Source of the DNA: Pseudomonadota bacterium | GTDB taxonomy: Bacteria > Pseudomonadota > Alphaproteobacteria > Rhizobiales > Devosiaceae | DNA length: 16,886 nt | Reading direction: 5' to 3' | Assembly: GCA_023428425.1 (NCBI GenBank) | Contig: JAEYYP010000110.1 | Location: forward strand, 1 to 16,886 | Shown: positions 13,727 to 16,886 of the stretch, piece after piece | Layout: each line of letters starts with the position of its first letter | Position numbering within the stretch: the stretch's first letter is position 1 | Made by a program: the position numbers and the translations under genes | The notes under the pieces: model-generated | Seen by the model: only the letters and a program-made list of their open reading frames with translations | Databases searched by the model: none | What the model was told of the DNA's origin: nothing

Positions 13727-15135
13727 TCAGGCTCGCCTACTGGCTGGTCATCAGCCTGCTCGTCACTGCCGGGATCGCGTGGCTGATCGGTCTGCCGGGC
13801 GTGCTCACCGTCGAGATGCTGGGCATGCGCATGCAGCCGCGGCTCGGCGTTGCGGCACTGGCCGCCATCGTCGCGGTGTTCGTCATCATCGTCGTCTGGG
13901 GCATTGTGCGCCGTGTCCTCGCGGCACCGTTCTACCTCGCTCGCCGCTCCCGCGAACGCCGCAAGGACCTGGGTTTCACCGCGCTGTCCGACGGGTTCAT
14001 CGCGCTGCAGGCCGGTGACGCACTGCGCGCCCGCTCGCTGGCCCGCGAGGCACGCGGCAACCTGCCGCGCAACGCCGCGGCGCAGTTGCTCGAAGCGCGC
14101 GCCGACCTGGCGTTGGGCGACATGCACTCCGCCCGCGAGCACTACCGGGCACTGATTTCCAATCGCAAGACGGCGCTGGCGGCGCTCTCGGGGCTTTACG
14201 ACCAGGCCCGGCAGCAGGGTCGCGTCGACGCCGCGCTGACCTTCGCGCAGAAGGCCCTCGACCTTTCGCCGCAGGCGCCATGGGCGCGCGAGGCGGTGTT
14301 CGACGACATGACCCGCCAGGGCCGCTGGGATGACGCGGCGCGCATGGTGACCGAGGAACAGGCCGTGACCCGCGAGGAGAAGATGCGCAAGCGTCGGCGC
14401 CTCGCGGTGGTGGAGGCCGCGCGCGCCCAGCTCGCCGAAGGCAGCGAGCCCAATGCGGCGCTCGAACACGCGCTGTCGGCGCTGAAACTGGTGCCGGACT
14501 TCGTGCCCGCCGCACTGATCGCGGCCCGCATCTACGCCAACCGTGGCGAGGCCCGTCGGGCCATGAGCCTGCTGCGACGCGTCTGGCGTGCCACGTCGCA
14601 CCCCGATATCGGCGCGCTCTACGCCAATGCGGTACCGGGGGCCTCGGCCGTCGACCGGCTGAAGCGCGTCCGCGAACTGATCGACCTGCCACCCGCCAAC
14701 AAGGCGGGAGCGCTGGTGCTGGCCCGCGCCGCCATCGACGCCTTCGACTGGGTGCTGGCCCGGCAGGCGCTCGCCAACTATTCCTCGGCCAATCCCTCGC
14801 AGGCGGTTTGCCTGATGATGGCCGAGATCGAGGAAGGCGATACCGGCGACAAGGCCAAGGCGCGCGACTGGGTAAACCGCGCCGTCCGCGCTCCGCGCGA
14901 ACCGCTGTGGACCGCCGACGGGATCACCGCCGACGACTGGGAACCGCTTTCGCCCGTCACCGGCAAGCTCGACGCATTCGAGTGGCGGGTGCCGACCAGC
15001 GCCGTCGCCACCCGCACCAACGGCGCCCTGGCGCCGGCCGTGCCGAAGCCTGCCGAGCCCGCGCCGCCCGCCCTTGCGGGGACGCTGGAACCGGCGCGGC
15101 CGCAGCCCGAAGCACAGTCGCCACCTGCAGCGTAA
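13723..15135 (+). CDS. hemY: HemY-type TPR membrane protein
   Basis: A 470-residue protein with two N-terminal transmembrane helices (about 3-23 and 41-63), the HemY_N region (RRVLAAPFYLARRSRERRKDLGFTALSDGFIALQAGD), then TPR-like helical repeats to about residue 400 and a Pro/Ala-rich tail. It is the proteobacterial HemY linked to haem synthesis, not the Bacillus protoporphyrinogen oxidase of the same name. Its exact role is unsettled; it is thought to organise or couple the late haem enzymes at the membrane. The GTG start at 13723 overlaps the mic60 stop as GTGA, with GGAGG 7 bases upstream, so translation is coupled. It ends the operon. Confidence 0.93.
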   Translation: MIRLAYWLVISLLVTAGIAWLIGLPGVLTVEMLGMRMQPRLGVAALAAIVAVFVIIVVWGIVRRVLAAPFYLARRSRERRKDLGFTALSDGFIALQAGDALRARSLAREARGNLPRNAAAQLLEARADLALGDMHSAREHYRALISNRKTALAALSGLYDQARQQGRVDAALTFAQKALDLSPQAPWAREAVFDDMTRQGRWDDAARMVTEEQAVTREEKMRKRRRLAVVEAARAQLAEGSEPNAALEHALSALKLVPDFVPAALIAARIYANRGEARRAMSLLRRVWRATSHPDIGALYANAVPGASAVDRLKRVRELIDLPPANKAGALVLARAAIDAFDWVLARQALANYSSANPSQAVCLMMAEIEEGDTGDKAKARDWVNRAVRAPREPLWTADGITADDWEPLSPVTGKLDAFEWRVPTSAVATRTNGALAPAVPKPAEPAPPALAGTLEPARPQPEAQSPPAA

Positions 15136-15142
15136 GCCGGAC

Positions 15143-15171
15143 TTGCGTCGGGCGGCAGGCTAACGTATTAG
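15143..15171 (+). promoter_or_regulatory. tRNA-Thr promoter
   Basis: TTGCGT (15143-15148), a 17-bp spacer, and TATTAG (15166-15171). Transcription would start about 15178, six bases before the mature tRNA 5' end. The spacing and position both fit a sigma-70-type tRNA promoter. Confidence 0.6.
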
Positions 15172-15183
15172 CTGCGCCCGGAC

Positions 15184-15259
15184 GCCGCATTAGCTCAGTC
15201 GGTAGAGCATCTCATTCGTAATGAGGGGGTCGCTGGTTCGAATCCGGCATGCGGCACCA
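15184..15259 (+). tRNA. tRNA-Thr (anticodon CGU)
   Basis: A complete cloverleaf: acceptor stem GCCGCAT/ATGCGGC, D arm GCTC/GAGC, anticodon stem TCTCA/TGAGG with loop TTCGTAA (anticodon CGT at 15217-15219), and T arm GCTGG-TTCGAAT-CCGGC. The discriminator is A, and CCA is encoded at 15257-15259. It reads ACG codons. A37 in this loop is a t6A site, the modification completed by the TsaD encoded in the same window. Confidence 0.98.
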
Positions 15260-15261
15260 CC

Positions 15262-15281
15262 CTTTCCGGGCCTCCGGAAGG
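15262..15281. repeat. Stem-loop CTTTCCGG-gcct-CCGGAAGG downstream of tRNA-Thr
   Basis: An 8-bp stem (one T·G pair) with a 4-base loop starts 3 bases after the tRNA CCA end. It could aid 3' processing or termination of the tRNA transcript. No T-run follows. Confidence 0.45.
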
Positions 15282-15342
15282 CGTCGCGTCCAGGCCGCAC
15301 GAGTCCAGCAGGCGCGTCGGTGCGGTGTTTCGCAGGCAGACC

Positions 15343-16107
15343 ATGGACCTGAGCAGGACGTATGACGGCGACGAGCCGGTGCGCGTCAACAAGTGGCTGG
15401 CGCAAAGCGGCGTGTGCTCCCGCCGCGAGGCCGATGCCCTGATCGCCGATGGACGCGTGCGCATCGACGGTGAGTGCGTCACCGACGCGGGTCGCAAGAT
15501 CCTGCCGGGCCAGACCCTGACGATCGACCAGAGCGGCGCTTCGCAACTCGATGCGCGACTGACAATCGTTTACAACAAGCCGGTGGGGATCGTCTCGGGC
15601 CAACCCGAGCCGGGAGAAATCCCTGCGGTGAGCATGATCCGGCGCGCCAATGTCTTCGGCCCCGCCCATGTCGTGCCGGACCGGGAGTCACACCTGGCGC
15701 CCGTCGGCCGCCTCGACAAGGATTCACACGGCCTGCTGATCCTGTCCAATGACGGCGTCCTCGCCAAGTCGATCATCGGGCCGCAATCCGACCTCGAGAA
15801 GGAATACCACGTGCGCGTGCGCGGCGAGTTGTTCGATGAGAAGATCGCCTGGCTGCGTCACGGGCTGGAACTGGACGGCCGCAAGCTCAAGCCGGCCAGG
15901 GTGACGCAGACCGGCGCACAATCGCTGACCTTTATCCTCAAGGAAGGCCGCAACCGCCAGATTCGCCGCATGTGCGCGATGTGCGAACTGCGCGTCGTCG
16001 ACCTGCTGCGCGTCCGCATCGGCAGCCTGGCGCTGGGCGACCTTCCGGAAGGTCGATGGCGCCTGCTGACGCCCGAGGAACGCGCCGGGCTGATCGCCCT
16101 GTCGTGA
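15343..16107 (+). CDS. rluF: RluF-like 23S rRNA pseudouridine synthase
   Basis: A 254-residue RsuA/RluF-family enzyme that isomerises a uridine of 23S rRNA (U2604 in E. coli RluF). An N-terminal S4 RNA-binding domain (about 12-60, VRVNKWLAQSGVCSRREADALI) is followed by the catalytic domain with GRLDKDSHGLLILSNDG, whose Asp125 is the nucleophile, then KEYHVRV and GRNRQIRRMCAMCELRVVDLLRVRIG. The KDSHGL variant and the GRNRQIRRMC ending resemble RluF more than RluB or RluE. I chose ATG 15343; an in-frame GTG at 15325 has no better ribosome site. The TTTTTTT at 16137-16143, about 30 bp past the stop, lacks an adjacent hairpin. Confidence 0.88.
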   Translation: MDLSRTYDGDEPVRVNKWLAQSGVCSRREADALIADGRVRIDGECVTDAGRKILPGQTLTIDQSGASQLDARLTIVYNKPVGIVSGQPEPGEIPAVSMIRRANVFGPAHVVPDRESHLAPVGRLDKDSHGLLILSNDGVLAKSIIGPQSDLEKEYHVRVRGELFDEKIAWLRHGLELDGRKLKPARVTQTGAQSLTFILKEGRNRQIRRMCAMCELRVVDLLRVRIGSLALGDLPEGRWRLLTPEERAGLIALS

Positions 16108-16180
16108 CGTCGTCGCGCTGGGTGACACAAGAAGAGTTTTTTTGGCCCACTGCTGCAAGGCTGCCGTTCATCCGTGCTAC

Positions 16181-16201
16181 AACCCGGCGATAGTCGGGGT
16201 T
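16181..16201. repeat. Imperfect hairpin before the partial Pro/Glu-rich gene
   Basis: AACCC pairs with GGGTT and CGA with TCG around a TAG loop, with a two-base GG bulge on the left side. It lies 50-70 bp before the start codon of the last gene. It could be a leader structure; support is weak. Confidence 0.25.
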
Positions 16202-16251
16202 CGGGTCGGTTCGCATGTGGCGCTCCAGCACAGGTTCAGGGTCGGGGGCGC

Positions 16252-16886
16252 ATGACCGTGCCGTTTGACACGCTGCTCTGGATGCTGGTCGGGCTGGCGC
16301 TCGGCATCACGTTGTCCATGCTCTTGCTGGTGGGTTACGCGGCGCTGGAGCGCCGGGCCATCGCGCGACGCGGCGGGACGCCACGTCCGACGCCACCGCG
16401 GGACGAGCAGCCGACCGCACTGCGCCGGCGCGCCAAGGCGGCGCTGAGCGTTCCGATCGAGCCGCCGCCCGAGCCGTTGGAGCAGGCCATACCCGATATC
16501 CCGGAGGCCGATCCGGGGCCGGACAACATCGTCGCGCTGACCCGTGCCCTCGAGGCGCACCACGAACCTGTGGCACCCGACCTCGAAGTGCTGAACCGGC
16601 CCGTGCCGGATTCGGATTTCGACTTCGACCTCGACTTCACCCTGCCACCGGAACCCGAGCCGGAGACGCCACCGCTTCCGGAGACGGAGCCTGAAGGCGA
16701 GCCAGAGGCCGATCCCCCGTCGGAGTTGCAGCCGGAGACAGAAGCGGCTCCCGAGCCTGAGCCGGTGATCATCCTGCCACCGCCGCGTCCGGCCCCGCCA
16801 CCGCCACCGCCGCCCGCCAAGCCGGCGGTGATAGAGGCGGCGACCAAGCCTGTCGCAAGGCCGGCCGCAGAGGTCACTGCCAAGCC
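16252..16886 (+). CDS. Partial membrane-anchored Pro/Glu-rich protein, unrecognised
   Basis: An open frame of 211 codons that runs off the window, so the C-terminal part is missing. Residues 6-28 form one transmembrane helix (TLLWMLVGLALGITLSMLLL). A short basic stretch follows (ALERRAIARRGG), then a long acidic, proline-rich, probably unfolded region containing DSDFDFDLDF, many PEPEP-type repeats and a PPPRPAPPPPPPPAKP stretch. This plan is typical of proteins that reach from a membrane to a distant globular domain, such as TonB- or ZipA-like proteins, but nothing here identifies the family. The ATG is preceded by GGGTCGGGGGCGC. Strong third-position GC supports real coding. Confidence 0.75.
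   Translation, partial: MTVPFDTLLWMLVGLALGITLSMLLLVGYAALERRAIARRGGTPRPTPPRDEQPTALRRRAKAALSVPIEPPPEPLEQAIPDIPEADPGPDNIVALTRALEAHHEPVAPDLEVLNRPVPDSDFDFDLDFTLPPEPEPETPPLPETEPEGEPEADPPSELQPETEAAPEPEPVIILPPPRPAPPPPPPPAKPAVIEAATKPVARPAAEVTAK

Noticed and set aside
13207..14601. A 464-codon minus-strand open frame under mic60 and hemY
   Set aside because: High-GC antisense shadow; the encoded protein is Ala/Arg/Gly/Ser-rich with no motif, and the plus strand holds recognisable genes.
13723..15135. HemY as protoporphyrinogen oxidase
   Set aside because: There is no FAD-binding motif; two N-terminal membrane helices and TPR-like repeats show it is the other protein named HemY.
16137..16143. Seven-T run after rluF as an intrinsic terminator
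   Set aside because: No GC-rich hairpin directly precedes the run on the plus strand, so it lacks the required structure.
1..16886. Mobile elements, CRISPR arrays, toxin-antitoxin or phage-defence genes
   Set aside because: No transposase, integrase, direct-repeat array, target-site duplication or recognisable defence domain was seen on either strand.

Overview
The window is high-GC DNA with tightly packed genes, short intergenic gaps and some TTG/GTG starts. It looks like an alphaproteobacterial chromosome, probably of the Hyphomicrobiales (Devosia-like; this genus-level guess is inference). Three things support this: the haem cluster hemC-hemD-mitofilin(Mic60)-hemY, which is a hallmark alphaproteobacterial arrangement; a canonical CtrA box (TTAA-N7-TTAA); and the divergent tsaD-gpsA operon beside hemC. 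I see no insertion sequence, phage, plasmid or CRISPR signature.

Layout. (a) 1-1.7 kb: an HxlR-type redox regulator diverges from a QorB-like NAD(P)H:quinone oxidoreductase, with a 21-bp palindrome between them that is probably the shared operator. A pterin-4a-carbinolamine dehydratase follows on the minus strand. (b) 1.7-4.2 kb: a small putative membrane protein lies downstream of a CtrA box. Its stop codon abuts that of a convergent LacI-family regulator, which lies downstream of an aldo/keto reductase. A short palindrome with a central CG upstream of the reductase is a candidate LacI-family operator. (c) 4.5-7.8 kb: a six-helix membrane PAS-GGDEF-EAL protein (c-di-GMP turnover) is followed by a FeeM-like N-acyl amino acid synthase/autoinducer-synthase homologue. 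The AT-rich gap between them holds several inverted repeats and a near-CtrA box.

(d) 7.8-10.6 kb: a leftward operon tsaD-gpsA-YciI-EVE (tRNA t6A synthesis, glycerol-3-phosphate synthesis, two small proteins). (e) 10.7-15.1 kb: a rightward operon hemC-hemD-mic60-hemY (uroporphyrinogen III synthesis and inner-membrane organisation). (f) 15.1-16.9 kb: tRNA-Thr(CGU) with a good promoter, an RluF-like pseudouridine synthase, and the first 211 codons of an unrecognised membrane-anchored Pro/Glu-rich protein that runs off the end.

Most of the window is conserved housekeeping. The parts most worth a second look are the c-di-GMP protein next to an acyl-amino-acid synthase with a dense regulatory gap, and the CtrA-box-linked small protein. 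All family assignments come from reading motifs by eye; no database search was run.
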